From Calycina herbarum (Eukaryota; Ascomycota; Leotiomycetes; Helotiales; Pezizellaceae): 64,000 bases of DNA. The notes beneath the pieces are model-generated. The model was not told where the DNA came from and made no database searches. It saw nothing but the letters and a program-made list of their open reading frames with translations. Below are positions 45,321-58,100 of the stretch, piece after piece; the stretch's first letter is position 1, and each line of letters begins with the position of its first letter. The position numbers and the translations under genes are program-made. Where the stretch lies: assembly GCA_001414485.1 (NCBI GenBank), contig LLEY01000225.1:1-64000 (forward strand), in the 5' to 3' direction.

Positions 45321-48120
45321 TCCCCGATGTTATCTGCGATCAATGTCTATCCATATTCGAGAGAGACTTCACCTGGTTACCATACGATCCAAACACACTC
45401 GACGTGGACACCGAGAATCCAATAGCCTGCCGACTCTGTGCTTTGTTAATCTCCAAATTTTACAACCCTGAAATATCACCCTCCTTGAATATTGAGTACG
45501 TCCTGAATACTCGCTGTGGCTACATGACCGGAGACCACGAAATCATGTTTCACCCTGTTTGGTCGACGTTCTGGATGGGCGACGTGGTAAGACTTGGACT
45601 TCAAGAGATGAATCCAACACCAGGTATGTTAGTAGCATCTCAAAGCAGTTCATGGGTCATCATTTCTTCCCCTAGATGAAGATTACGATATTCCCCATGA
45701 TGCACTTCGAATCCACTCTATCTTCTTCTACCCGATCCAACGAAAGCATGTGACAAGCAGCGAGCTGGTTCAAAGAATATTGTGAGAAACACGAATGCAA
45801 TTCCACACTCTCAAAGTCAAACTTCATGCCATCTCGTCTGATCGAGATTTTGGGGCCCGATATTGGCTTGTTGAGCATACGGCTTCGGGACAAGTTAAGT
45901 TTGCCAACACAGGTCAACTACGCGACTCTAAGTCATTGCTGGGGAACTAACATGCCCTTCAAACTTACTTTGGAGAATCTAGACGCGTGTAGAGAAAGCA
46001 TCGCATTGCACAACTTGACCAAAGTGTTTCAAGATGCATTGCGATTTACATATCGCTCGGGCATTCAATACCTTTGGATCGACTCCTTGTGTAAGTGTAT
46101 CTTGCAAAGTCATCGTTCCAGTACTTATCCATGCTAGGTATTGTTCAAAACTCGCTTAAAGATTGGACATTTGAGTCTTCGCACATGGGAGCTATTTATC
46201 GTCACGGTATCCTCAATATTGCCGTCACTGGTTTTGCGGATGGAGAAAGTGTACTTTTTGTCGAGGGCGATCCCAACCTCCTTATCCCAATTGCTGTCAA
46301 TCTGGAGATCGATCAATATGTATTAATTGATCCTCAATCAAATGGCAACCGGCAGTAGGTGGCAAGGAAGGGAAACTACTATCTTGTTGACTCAGATACA
46401 TGGAATAATGGCGTTGATGAATCCCCCTTGTGTAGAAGAGGGTGGGTAGCCCAGGAACGAGCACTTTCCGTTCGGACACCGCACTTTGGAAGGCATCAGG
46501 TATTCTGGAAATGTATGTGCAGAAACGCGAGTGAAGCCTTTCCAAAGGGCCTTCAGATGGGCACGATCATCCAAGATCCTAAAGTTTTCCTGAGTGCCAG
46601 AGGCATGAATAAAGAAAAGAGACTAGACCGACTTCTGTCAATTCGAGACTGGGTTCTGAAAACTCGGATTGCTTCGATTGAGTACGAAAAGACCGTCTCT
46701 GAATATGGTCAACTAATATACTCTAGTGACGACGAAGCTGAAACCGATCTCACGAGCGACAAAATGTTTGCAAGACAGATAAAGGCTGTTCAGACGAATG
46801 GCTCACAGCCCAAGGGTGAAAATAGCGAGTCCGAGTCAGATTCTGAGGGAAATTATGGGCCTAAATATTCATCCTCCAGACGGCTGAGACGGCCCAAGGT
46901 ACGCAAAATATCAATGAAAGAGATTGATTTGGCTCCAAAGGACTTCGAAGGATGCGATATCAACATTCTTGATGACCTCGACATCAGGGGTTGGGGAAAG
47001 TTTAAGCTGAAATTAGATGGGTTTAGTCAGGGCTCTGAACACCTGTCCGTGCTCCAAGTCAGAGGCATAGCATTGGAGCAAAAAAAACGGCTTACAGTGG
47101 TAGAAATCCACACCCAATGTGCATTGACATTCTCAAAAGACAGTAGGTGTTCTCCGAGTTCTTTCTCCAAATCAAGATTATTGAGACATGTTTCCTCCTC
47201 GGGCATGTTCTATTCCAATTTTGATACTCGGAATTCGCACTTCAAAGAGCAATACTAACTCCGAGACCTTTGTCTAGAGCTCTTTGCGATCTCCGGTATG
47301 GCAAGAGAACTGAGCAAAGATATGAACTGTGTCTACTTGGTTAGCCTTTGGAGAAGAGACTTGGAACATCAACTTTTGTGGAAAGTAATAGATGTCCACC
47401 CGGCAACTAATAAAGGGGACATGAGGGGTCCTTTATGGTCTTGGGCTTAAATTGATGGTGCTATCAAGATTCAAGAATGCAGTGGATAATTTTTCCACCA
47501 GTGAGTAGTCCTCCGATCCTGTTGGTTCACCACTGATCTGATGAAGGGTGGCTGGAGACATCACCTGGCTATCAAAAGTAGACTTGGCCCGTGTTCGTCT
47601 CGCCAGAAAGGATGAATTTGGGCAGGTTCGTTCCGGAATCTTGCATATAACTGGACGCCTCGGCGTTTTCAAGATCTACAAGGAGACGACTGGGAGTCCA
47701 GATGCTGGTGATGGGGATCTTATTCAGACCAAACGGCATATCGAGGCGTCCTGGGACACGAAAGAAATCGAACAAACCTTCGGCAAGTCTCAAAGGAATA
47801 CCAGCCTGCGGCGCTACTCCAGATACGGCACCGACCGAGGACCAAGTTTGAAAGGCGACCCCCTGGATGTATTCTAGCTGCCAGTCAGGATAATGGAAGC
47901 TGACTCCGATGGAAGTGACGTCGAGCGGCCAATACTCACTGGTCTTGTTCTCTTACCGACAGGAAAAAAGAGACAATTTTCAAGAGTTAAGCAGTTTGAA
48001 TTATGCGAGCACAGAGGTCGCAAAGAAATCGAAACCTTGACGGAGACGACGAGGATTTTAGACCCTCGTTTTTTTGTGTCTCGGCATAAGTATGGAGAAT
48101 ATAGTATCGCTGTTATCTAA
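45321..48120 (+). pseudogene. HET-domain (heterokaryon incompatibility-like) pseudogene
   Basis: Plus-strand pieces in HET order: VICDQCLSIFERDFTWLPYD (45322 on), an intron at 45624-45675, then VNYATLSHCWGTNMPFKL at 45900-45965, the HET core start. FQDALRFTYRSGIQYLWID follows, then an intron at 46091-46137, SSHMGAIYRHGILNIAVTGF, WVAQERALSVRT, the introner-like intron 47143-47277, LFAISGMARELSKDMN, GPLWSWA near 47440, and a C-terminal end at 48120. Lesions: a frameshift near 45740, TAG at 46356, TAA at 47448, a frame change before 47548, and TAG at 47875. The three stops are the kind that C-to-T changes make. Intact HET proteins trigger cell death when incompatible hyphae fuse. The 5' end is not certain. 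Confidence 0.78.
47143..47277 (+). mobile_element. Introner-like element: intron of the HET pseudogene
   Basis: A 135-nt intron with donor GTAGGTGTTCTCCGAGTTCT and branch/acceptor block CAATACTAACTCCGAGACC ending TAG. Removing it joins FSKD-K-LFAISGMA in frame, the expected HET order. Its termini match the introns at 43706-43851 and 31839-31998. The middle is diverged. Confidence 0.72.
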
Positions 48121-48740
48121 TTTCTCGTCGTTAACATTTTTAGAGTTATTAGCCTCGAATAGAAGGGGCGGTTGAGCTTGAGCTCTAGAAGGGGTTCTAG
48201 TGGGATTATTCTATAGAACCCGCCTCTGGAGTCTTCGGGGACTATGGAAATAAAAGTCTAGAACATATGATTGTTCTAGCGAACAAATACACGTAATGTT
48301 TGAGGTGGGAAATTAGAGAATGAACAAAGGTTAACTGCTATTTCTAGATCTTACTGAGTATTCATTCACTTGATATAGTGATTCCGATCTAAGTCACGTT
48401 TTTGGAATTCTATTGAACCTATACTCCATCCACTCTGGAACAATCATTATACTAAATAAAAGGACATAGAGTCCCCCGGAATATTGGCCTGGAAGGTAGC
48501 TTCTAGGGAACCCCACATCTCTGCTTGACCGAGTGGAATTTTGGCAAGGGGTTGGATACTTCGTTTAATTTGAAGGGGGTTTGTTTTTATGTGATATGCA
48601 TTGGAAAGAAATTATGAATCAAGTAAACATAGTTGTATTGTTGGTGAGGAGTAGGGTCTAAGATCATAACTATATACAGGTATAGTCGCTCCTTTTCTAA
48701 CGATGGCAAACTAAATCGCGGAAGAAATAGTTGATACGCT
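48121..48740. other. Intergenic, nothing firm
   Basis: Contains a GAGCTTGAGCTCTAGAAGGG region and a related GGGTTCTAG/CTATAGAACCC inverted pair near 48190-48235, possibly a small degraded element. It is otherwise the convergent 3' flank of two genes. Confidence 0.35.
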
Positions 48741-50480
48741 CTATAGAACTGGTCGTCCCGGTGGCAATGTAGTGGTCCCGAAGGTAGTTGTAAGGTTCCA
48801 AACTGAGCAGTGAGACCGGATCTGACCTCCAAATTTTTCCGCTCTGCTGTTCGTGTTGCAATTATTGAGTGCAATTCCAAATATAGCATTACATTCATCC
48901 TCCTGAATAATATATCCCGTTTTCTTATGGCAAGCTGGATCTTTCGAAATCAATAGCCAAGCACTGTTGTCAATCTGAGGCTTTGCATCGCCAGCAAAAC
49001 AGCCCATAGGATGATAATTTTGGGTCTCATTCACTAAACGTCCCGCTACTGTTTTGCAGTAGACAGGAATCTTTTTGGTCATATACTGCTCTGTGGTGGA
49101 TGGTTTGTAAGATGGTGTTCCAGCACATATCACCGGCGGTGGCGGTAGAGATGGGATGACGTAGTTTACATCGCTGTCGCTCACGTATTCTGAATTCGGT
49201 ATGATGGCATTATCTTCCGGTATACCGGGATGCACACCATTGATATCTTTCCAGAACATCGCTTAAATCGGGGTCAGCAGAAGATATCATAGAGGGCAAA
49301 GACACCGTAAGGTTGTTTACATACAAGAAGCAAATTGGGCATAGTTGTCTGGATTTTTACTTGTTACAGCGGCTCCATAAATTTCAGCTGTCTTCTTGCA
49401 GTCCTTTGTACCATAGATACGTTTCCCCGAAGAGCCCTCGAAAAGCTCATCTACCACTATCACCATGTTTTATTAGCAATTCTGAGTTGATATCAAGAAC
49501 CCAGGGGGGTATATATGCTGCTTACAATGTGGTCGTGCGTTTTTCCCGGTGCCCGTGATCTCTAAGGTATGTAGCATTTCGTGAATCAGTGTCCCCCCGC
49601 TCGCTAGTTTGCCAATAGCGGAGATCGCCTTTTTTCTTTTGGTCATTTCCATACGCGTCATGCGCCTCGTCGATATTCACTTGAGTAAAAAATGCACCGC
49701 AGCAGTGTATTGTTGATTTGTTCCAAAACCAGCTTCTTGTGTTGTTAGCATAACACATTATTCCACTGTGTGAGCTTATTAGCACCGCTTGTTAAACTAT
49801 ACAGTCTAAGACATACCGAGGGTCTTTGCCAATATGATTTCCACAAGCATTGTAAGTATCTTCGCCTATTGTAGTAAAGGTTAACGATTTTCTGGGAAAT
49901 CTGGATAAATCAACCTTACAACTTAAGACCTAGCAGAACAATTAGATATGAAAGAGATAGGGGATCCGTATTACTCACAATGTGAGGATCGAATCCCCAA
50001 GAGGGTGTATCCCATTCTGAGATAGCAGCAATGTTTGCTAAGTAACATTAGCCAAACAGCGTTTAAAATATTACAGGAGACACGTTACCAACAACATCAT
50101 TCTTATACCTGTCTTCTTCAATATTTCTCCCAAAATACAGAGATGCGGCATCATCACCGAGATCTGGCCAATTTCTAGCTCCACTGGCTATATGAATAGC
50201 ATCTCCATACGCATCCTTGAAAAATTCTCCTCCATTAGCGAAATTCTTGTTGTCGAGTTTTTCCCCAAAACATGTGTTATCGATAGAAAAGAATGATGTA
50301 GCGCCAATAGGAGTACCAAGATCACCAAGCTTATTTAAAGGGTGAGAAGGATCGGTGGAGGCTTGTATAACGACGTTGGGAACTAGTGCTGAAGTACGGG
50401 GCAATACATGTCTCGCTTGGTACAGGCTTGGGGTAATCGTTAAAAAATAAATAGTTTTGAAGAAAATCTTCTCTCTGCTC
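48741..50480 (-). pseudogene. Secreted zinc metallopeptidase gene (HEXXH), probably broken
   Basis: Minus exons: about 50480-50089, 50037-49979, 49914-49817, 49765-49526, 49456-49325 and 49261-48741. The introns are 50-70 nt with GT/AG ends. The protein begins with a hydrophobic leader (FFKTIYFLTITPSLYQA) and continues DNTCFGEKLDNK, SEWDTPSWGFDPHI and CGNHIGKDPRG. The zinc motif region GGTLIHEMLHTLEITGTG (HEXXH) lies near 49570-49620, followed by VDELFEGSSGKRIYGTKDC and a Cys-rich C-terminal domain. Two problems: no ATG is found in the frame of the leader, and a run of six G at about 49604-49609 puts HEMLH out of frame by one base. Removing one G would fuse the frames. It could be a pseudogene or a homopolymer sequencing error. 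The family resembles fungal secreted metallo-endopeptidases. Confidence 0.6.
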
Positions 50481-51600
50481 TTCGCTTCGCGAAGAAAGTG
50501 ATGAATGAATATAGATAATGAATTTTTGTCTTGGGATTTCTGATTGGTATGAGGTACAAGAGAGGTGGAACATGTATGGCTTTCAAATAATTCTTAAGAT
50601 AATAAGCAGACTTATAGATAAAAGAGACACAAGATACAACAAGAACGACTTGATATCACTTTGAAATACCCAACACACAGCCTCTTCCAAGAGCGCAAAA
50701 AACGGCCGATTCAATTGAAATACATGTTGGACAAGCGTTTATTACATCAATACATCCAGAGATAATGACCCACGTATACACACCTTGGGGGTAGTATGGC
50801 CTCAGCTTCCTTAATAAACAACACCGACCATATCATTTTACAGCTGAGGTTTTTTGAAACCAAGGATGGTGAATGCACTGCTCTCTGCCAACTAGTTTAA
50901 CAGATATGCTGCTTCAAACGGCACCGGAAAGGTAACAAGCCATCCTATCTCGGAATTGCTAGCTCGTTTAGGGATTTTGTACTGATCAAGAAGTTCAAGA
51001 CCTTTGGAGCACCTTACTATAAAAAGATGCAAACTTTCAAGAAAACTTAACCTCTCAATTGAGCGTATGAAGTAATTTCACATTATCAGAAACTCCCTCC
51101 AAGTTCAAGAATCAAAACCTATGGCTACCTAAAATAATCTCCCCTTTCACGTAAATGTAATGTTGGCAGGCAATGGTCATCCGGTAAGGATTAATGCATC
51201 CAAGAGGTAGCAGTGGGTTAGCCGCTGGGATTTTGAGAACGCCTAACTTGGGCGCAAGAAAATTCTCGTAAAAGTTCATGTTGGTGACTGACAAGCAAGC
51301 AATCTCCACTGCCAATAGATTAAGCGCTAGACCGGACTGTTGGTCATCAATCCTTCAGTTGGTGAGAGTTGGTGTTTCGCTTAGCAGTAGCGTCATCCTT
51401 GAAACAATATCATTCCTACAACAACCACAGTTGCGCCCCTTTCCAACAAGTCTCCGAAAAGAACTTCCACAATTGTTTATTCGTTCTTTCATCACGTGTG
51501 GAGACTTTCGACACAAGTTGTGGCTTTAAGCATGCAAATCTCACTCTTTTCTTTCTGCATTGTGCCTACATTGATATCACTTGTGCAGAATGGCATTTCA
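50481..51600. other. Intergenic, nothing recognised
   Basis: Normal composition. Short open frames have no domains. Divergent upstream region of the metallopeptidase and the actin/Hsp70-like gene. Confidence 0.45.
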
Positions 51601-52866
51601 ATGTCAGTCTGCCACGAATGTCGGCCTGTTGATCTTCAACGATCTCCTGGCATTGGAATTGATATTACACTCTCTTATATGTAAGGTCTCTTGAAAAAGA
51701 AACTCAGTACTTCGAACTAAAAACACTAGGACTACTGCAATCAAGTTTAAAAACCACACAATCATCGATGTCGCAAAAATTCCTGGGTCACGAGAGTATA
51801 TTCAAGCAATGCGAGTCTTATTCGAGGAGACTGAAAAGGATGACAACGGAAGGCCAACATTGATGTATGCCAACATCCTCTCTATCTCTATTTTAACCTT
51901 TTAACATGGTCCCTTAGGAAACCGCTCCCATATGTCCCTGTTGCTAGAAAGATTTATTTTGAAGACCTGTTATTTACCCCGTCACTCGTCCCTTCTTTCG
52001 TTATACAAGTCCTTCGGTACTACATTCCATCGCTTCGCCATCCGGTACCAATCGAAACAGACCAAATTGTTTTAGCAGTGATGAAGATGATGATAGACCT
52101 GAAAATCCAAATCGAGTCTATACACAAACTTTCGTATCCTCTAGTCTTTTTGTCGATCCCCGATATGTTCGTCAAGTCACGCCGTTTCGCGGACGAGCGA
52201 TTTGAAAAAGCTGCTCAAGCTGCGGGATTTGAGCCTTTTAGGGGGGGTCAAGGATCCTCGAGGTCCGCCTTGGACTATTACAAAATAGAGGATTGCGACG
52301 AAGATTATGTAGACCCGTCATCTCCATATTCTTGCCTGCCTTCAGTCGGAAGAATTGATGATGTGTTGACAATCTCGTTCGCTGGGACAAATTTAGGTTT
52401 CACTTTACACTCTAGGTGGAATAAATCCCACCGCGTGATGGATGGGGTAGTGTGGCCTGAGAAACAAGAGGTAGACTTTGAACTTGTGTTTCATTCGGAT
52501 TTACGTATCGAGGATCCTCAGATGTTTTGGGAGAAAATCCAAAAAACCATTGAATTAGTGATTGGTAACCATAAGCTGGATCGGGTTATTCTCCTTGGAG
52601 ATTTTGCAAAGGAGGTCGAGTTCAGAAGGACTGTCCGAGATACCCTTCATAATCTTGGTCACTATACGGCATCGAAGGAAATTTCGGTCCCGGGAACTGC
52701 AATGGATTTTGATGAGAGTTTATATGCAGCTGCGAGGGGAGCTGCAAATGTGGCACGACGAGGTATGATTCATGGGTTTGTTGCATGTATAATTCCCGAT
52801 TGGTGTGAAAGAGTTGAGGAGATTCCAATGGGACTGGATACTGATGAACTAAAAATGGAGCTTTGA
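51601..52866 (+). CDS. Uncharacterised protein with possible actin/Hsp70-like ATPase fold
   Basis: Exons at 51601-51680, 51730-51864 and 51918-52866 give 387 residues; the introns are 49 and 53 nt with GT/AG ends. The start MSVCHECRPVDLQ leads to GIGIDITLSYMTTAIKF, similar to the phosphate-1 strand of Hsp70/actin folds (usually GIDxGTT). DVAKIPGSREYIQAMRVLF follows. The C-terminal half has VILLGDFAKEVEFRRTVRD and DESLYAAARGAANVARRGM, the arrangement of fungal Hsp70-like proteins where LxGG and GAA motifs occur. Key ATP-binding residues are weak, so function is uncertain. A longer in-frame start at 51496 exists, but the extra part looks non-coding. No lesion was seen. Confidence 0.55.
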
Positions 52867-53573
52867 AAAAACTGGATTCGTCTTTTGGTTCATCTTGAAA
52901 AGAAGTTACCACTGAGATCTAGAAGGTGTTTCATGGTTTATGTTCATGTGTTTTTAGAAAATTCATATTCAACTATTCAATCACGTTCTAGGATGTCACG
53001 TTTATACTAATTATTAGAACCAACTTACCTATATGAACCTACGAACTTCACATTCTTTCTAGGTTCAATTCATGTAGGTCGCAAATCTAAAATTTAATTC
53101 ATTTAAGCGATATTTCATGAACTTCATATAGTTCAAGTTCATGTGACTGCAGTCTAATCTAACTCAGCTGAATTGCTCTCAAAGTCAGCCCCATCTTATC
53201 AACAGAGAGAACTACAAACATTGCTGAAGGTACAGTACTAGTTAACAGCTATTAAGCGATTTGTGCAACCCCACTAAAAAACGCCATTTTGCCTAGTTTA
53301 GAAAGACATAGAGATACTGCGCCTCTGAACCAAATTCTCTATATTTAATTTTCTGAGTTCTTTCGAGTATTATTAATCTTTTGGATAACTAGAATTCTCG
53401 ATTAAGGAAGGTAGGCTTATAGAGTAGAAGTGCGCGCGCGAACTAAGGAATTTTTGGTTGAAAATCACGATATCTATATATAGAACCCACGCTTTTCTGA
53501 TTTACTCTACTTTAAGGTGCTATATGTAGACTGATTGCTCGATAGGCTGCGACAACAGCCTACTTTCAACGAA
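52867..53573. other. Intergenic, short direct repeats
   Basis: GTTCATGTG-like motifs recur near 52940, 53070 and 53130-53150. No gene or RNA was recognised. Upstream region of the HET gene. Confidence 0.4.
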
Positions 53574-54989
53574 ATGTCTTTAGAAGCTGGTGATTCCACT
53601 AAAATAATATCTTGGACGACCACAGATTTATGTACCGAATGCACAGCTCTTGACCTAGAAGCTGTTCTTGCTGGCGGGCCTCCAGTCTCCATTCTCAGAA
53701 ATCTAACTCCTAGATGTCCTCTCTGTCTATTCCTTGGTGAAAGGATCCGTCATGGCGCCCCCGCTTCCGGGAGTGTGACCAGCGAGTACCGGATACAATC
53801 AATGCCTATCACGGAAACGAACTGCATATATCTCAATTTTCGATCATCGAAACTACAGTCAAAGCTTCGAAGGTCTCGAGTACTTGTTTTTTCGGAAATG
53901 GAGGGGGATGTTGCATTTTATAGTGATTGTTGTTGTATATTCCGAATATCCGACAAAGCAACTACACATCCTCCACTAATAGTACAATTTCTACAGCTTC
54001 GAAAAGATTACATCGAGTATGGGATTCTAAAAGAATGGCTCACCAGTTGCAAGGAGTTCCATTCTGGAGTTTGCTCTCCTCCATCAGACCAGCAATTTGA
54101 AAAGCTGAAAGTGATTGATTGCACGAGGAGAGAAGACATTCATGTCCCACACACAACTGTTCCTATGTCAGACTCAGCTATGTTTTGGGCTCATCGGCAG
54201 AAGTGCTTCAAGAGCCGCCCGATTTAGATCCGCCGCGAGCAGATTTTCCGAACACAGTCACCGATGCCATAAAGGTCGTGCTAGGACTTGGGCTTCGCTA
54301 TCTATGGGTTGACCAATTTTGTATCGATCAGACAAATGAGGCGACATCAGATCTCACATATGGACATGATATATCATTCCTCATTTTTAACAATTGTTGC
54401 AGCAGCTGGTACCAACTCGGCCTATGGCCTACCAGGTGTTGGGAAAAGAGACAGGGTAGAGCAGCTCTCTATTACTTTGAATGGGGTTACTGGGTTTCTA
54501 GCCTAAGCTTACCGGAACAACTGATAAATAGCACGAAATGGGCTTCAAAAGCATGGACCTACCAGGGAGGTGTATTATCTCATCGACGCTTGATATTCAC
54601 GGATGAACAGGTCTTCTACGAATGCAAGGAGTCAAAATTTCGTGAGAATCTCAAATGCGATTTACATGTCAGGGATAAGAGCCTTCGTGGACTGGCCAGC
54701 GAGAAAACAAGTGCTGTCACCTCTCGCACTTTCAATTCTCATCTCGGTGCTTACACGAAAAGACAATTGTCTTGGGAAAATGACGCTCTCAATGCTTTTC
54801 GAGGCATACTACGAGCATTCTCTCAACTGTCTACTCCTGTACGTCAATTCTGGGGCATATCAATGGATTACAAGGTACTTCCAGAAGGTGGTGCTTCAAA
54901 TTTTAATTTTGGAATTTACACCAATGAAAGCGGAATACTTTACACCGAAAGCGGAAGCAAAAGCGAAGCAGCATTTGCAATAGCTTTTT
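53574..54989 (+). pseudogene. HET-domain pseudogene, 5' part, interrupted by a copia element
   Basis: The ATG at 53574 opens MSLEAGDSTKIISWTTTDL and the frame runs to about 54165. It then shifts by one base to VRLSYVLGSSAEVLQEPPD, FPNTVTDAIKVVLGLGLRYL and WVDQFCIDQTNEA. It shifts again at about 54345 to HQISHMDMIYHSSFLTIVAAAGTN (24 residues; key part IYHSSFLTIVAAAG), and again near 54495 to KWASKAWTYQGG and YECKE. So at least three single-base-type frameshifts occur. The HET order (LSYVLG, RYLWVDQFCID, HSSFLTIVAAAG, AWTYQ) is clear. Coding ends at 54989, where the LTR starts. The last 51 residues of the open frame to 55144 are LTR sequence. Its C-terminal exon reappears at 59523. Confidence 0.8.
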
Positions 54990-55146
54990 TGTCAAGAATG
55001 GGGGATAAAAGTGATGGTTTTGATCTGTGTATTGATGGATTCGATGATTACGAGTCTAAGTTGTCCATACGGACAAACAGTCTAAATATGTTCCAAGGGC
55101 TTATTAAGCACCAAGATTTGGCCCCCAAATCACCTGATTTCTGACA
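54990..55146 (-). repeat. 3' LTR of the copia element, unmutated
   Basis: 157 bp with intact CA/TG content. It adds an in-frame tail of 51 codons to the broken HET frame. It differs from the right LTR only by C/T and G/A changes as far as I can see. Confidence 0.9.
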
Positions 55147-58100
55147 CTCCCCCATGCGTAATAAGCTCTTGATCCCACTTGTCAAAATGAAGCTATTCCC
55201 ACTTGCCAAGCCTCTACAAATTGTTGTTTTTGCCAAGTTTGCAAAGTTAATCCCTTGAGCCTCCTTAACTGCCGTAACAACTGCTAGTACAGTTGTAGTG
55301 CCTACGTCTCCTCTTTGGAAGTTCAGCAGCTCCACGAAGTGCCTTACACTTATGCCACGGTATAAGAGTACTCAATTCTTCTTTTTCATCTTAAGCGTTT
55401 AATAATATGTATTAAACATATCCTTTGTAAGTTGTTTAGTAAGGATATCGGCAGGTTAGTCCTTTCTTAGTATTTCAAGAACTTTGAGACGATTCCTTTA
55501 AACTATGTTGTTTCGTATATATAGGTGTTTAGTCTTAATATACTTAGATCTTTAATAGAACTTAGTATTTTTATAAAGTTATATAGCTGCCTTGTTATTA
55601 TAGTAAAGTAAGAGTATCGTAAATATCTCTCCTAGATCCTCTTATAGCTTCTTAAGCTATACTACTTCTCTTACTCCTTTACTTATAGCTGATATCTCTA
55701 AATCTATAGTGCTTAAAGCTATATACTTTTGCCTTTAAGTAGCCTAAGAGACTATTCCTCTATATCGAGTTACTACCTAGCTACTAAACGACTTACGATT
55801 ATCTTTAGTAGTCTAGGTAGTATTACTATAAAGTGTAAAGTTTAAACTGTAAACTCCTCGAGTATATACGTTAAAACCTTAAGTTGCTATTTGTCTTCCT
55901 TATCCTTCGTATATAATGTTATTATTAATCGATTCTTTAAGGTATTATATAAGGTATTTAGTATACTAAAGGTGTTCTTTTATAGAGCTGGCTATATATC
56001 TTATAAGCTAGTCTATAGTATACGTAATATCGAACCTTATACTATTTAAGAGATATATTATACTTCTAACTATTTACTAGTATAACTTTAATTCTTTATA
56101 TATAACTTTCTTGTCTTTAAGTTATAGTTTAAGTACTATTCTAGGTATAAAAGTATAACGAAACTCTATACGAACTAAACAAAGGTAACTAAGTCTCGAA
56201 GGTTAGTATATAAGTAAGAAGTATAGATACGCCGGCTTGTTTACTTAGAAGTAAACTCGTTACTTATATCAAAGATATTAAATATAATAATAAGATTAAT
56301 AACTAAAGTTAAGTACGAAGCTTCTATCTAATAGCAGACGTGCTAGTCTTATATAAAACCTTCACGCTTCCTAGCCTCTATAGTCGACATAGTCGACTCG
56401 TCGGCTATGTCGCTTACTTACTTGTCACGTGATTATAACCAACTTCTAATAGTAAGATCCTGGAATCCCTAAATACCTCCGTACTATAGATTCCCTCTTA
56501 TATTACCTTCTATTTCCTAGACGTTATACCTTATTCTATTAGAGCGCTATCTAGACTACTTACTATACGAAGCGTGATTCGTAATAAAAAGACGTAGAAA
56601 CGAGATTATACTTATCTATAGAAAGTCTTATAAGTAATTATTATACGTAAGCTTCTTATAATATAGTAATCGACTAATTCGCTTAATCTCTTCTAATCTT
56701 AAATTCTATAAATATCTTAGTATTACTATCTTAATCCTCTATCTTATTTACTCTCTATTTAGTATTATTTATTATCTAGGATTTAACTTATATAATATCT
56801 GCTTTCTCCTCTATAATTAGTATATTATTAATAAAGAGAAGGATAAATATATTATCTTTGATAAAGAGGTTTAGATCGCTTTTTAAGACTTTAAAGCTAA
56901 GTTTTATAAACTTCTTAATAACTTTCTAGAGCTATTTATATAGCGCTTGTTTTAAGCTATATAAGAGCTTCTTAAGTTTTAGGAATCCTTGCTAAGTCTA
57001 AGTTTCTAGATAGATAAGATAGAAGTAATCTAGGAACTAGTAGTATATATCTTTCTTAAGATTAGAGTAGATAAAAGTAGTATCGACGTCTAGTTACTTA
57101 ATCTCTAGGTCTTTAGTAGCAGCTTTTATAAGAATAACTCTTAAGATATTATATTATAAAACTATAGTAAACGTCTTAAAATAGTTAATTCTATATTCTT
57201 AGTAATCGTCTCTTATAGTTAGCTTAGATTTATAACGTATAATCTTACTATTAACTTTAAGTTTATATTTTAAAACCTATTTAGTTAGACGAAGTCTCTT
57301 CTCTTATAGATTACTTTATATAATAATATAAGCTCTATTCTTACTTAAAGAGGTTAACTCTTTCTTTAGTAATAGTATCTAATTCTTAGGATTCTTATTT
57401 ATAACTTTCTTAAGTATTACCTCTTTAAAAGAAGTAAGTAGAATAGAATTTAAGAGCTTAAATATATCGAGATCTAAAGCTTATAATATAGTAGTTATAT
57501 CTCTAAAAACACGCTTTAGCTTATAAATTCTACTATATCTTAATTAGTAGACTTAGGATAGTAGCTCTAGTATATTATCTCTATTAGTTACTAAATCTTC
57601 TTAACTTATAGTAGTATTTTTAGGTATATTATTACTAGTAATTACTAAATCCTTTAAACTTATAGTAGACCTTTTAAGTAAGTTACTACTAGGAACAAGT
57701 CTTTCTACTTCTTCTTAAACTTCTATTATTCTTAGTATAAGCGAAGTAGTTGTTTAGATAGCTCTTCTCTAGAGCGTTAGTAGAGTTAGAGTCTTTAAGA
57801 CTTTCTCTTTTAGTACTAACTTTAGAAAGTTATACTTATTAAATCGTAGCTCTACTAATTTATAATACTAGTACGTTTATATATTAAATAACTTATATAT
57901 ATTATTTCTACTTATACTTATATATATCTAGTACTTAAGATACCGTAGATTATACTTCTATAAGTAAGTTAATTTTAGATTCTAAGACTATATAGTATAT
58001 CTAAAAACTCGTATTCTAGAGATATCTAGTTAATAACTAGTATATACTTTATAAGAAGTTCTTACCTTTATAATTATAACTTATAGGTCTATATCTAATA

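Noticed and set aside
54119..55144. 341-codon frame as an intact HET protein
   Set aside because: It lacks the N-terminal part, shifts out of the HET frame twice, and its last 51 codons are LTR sequence.
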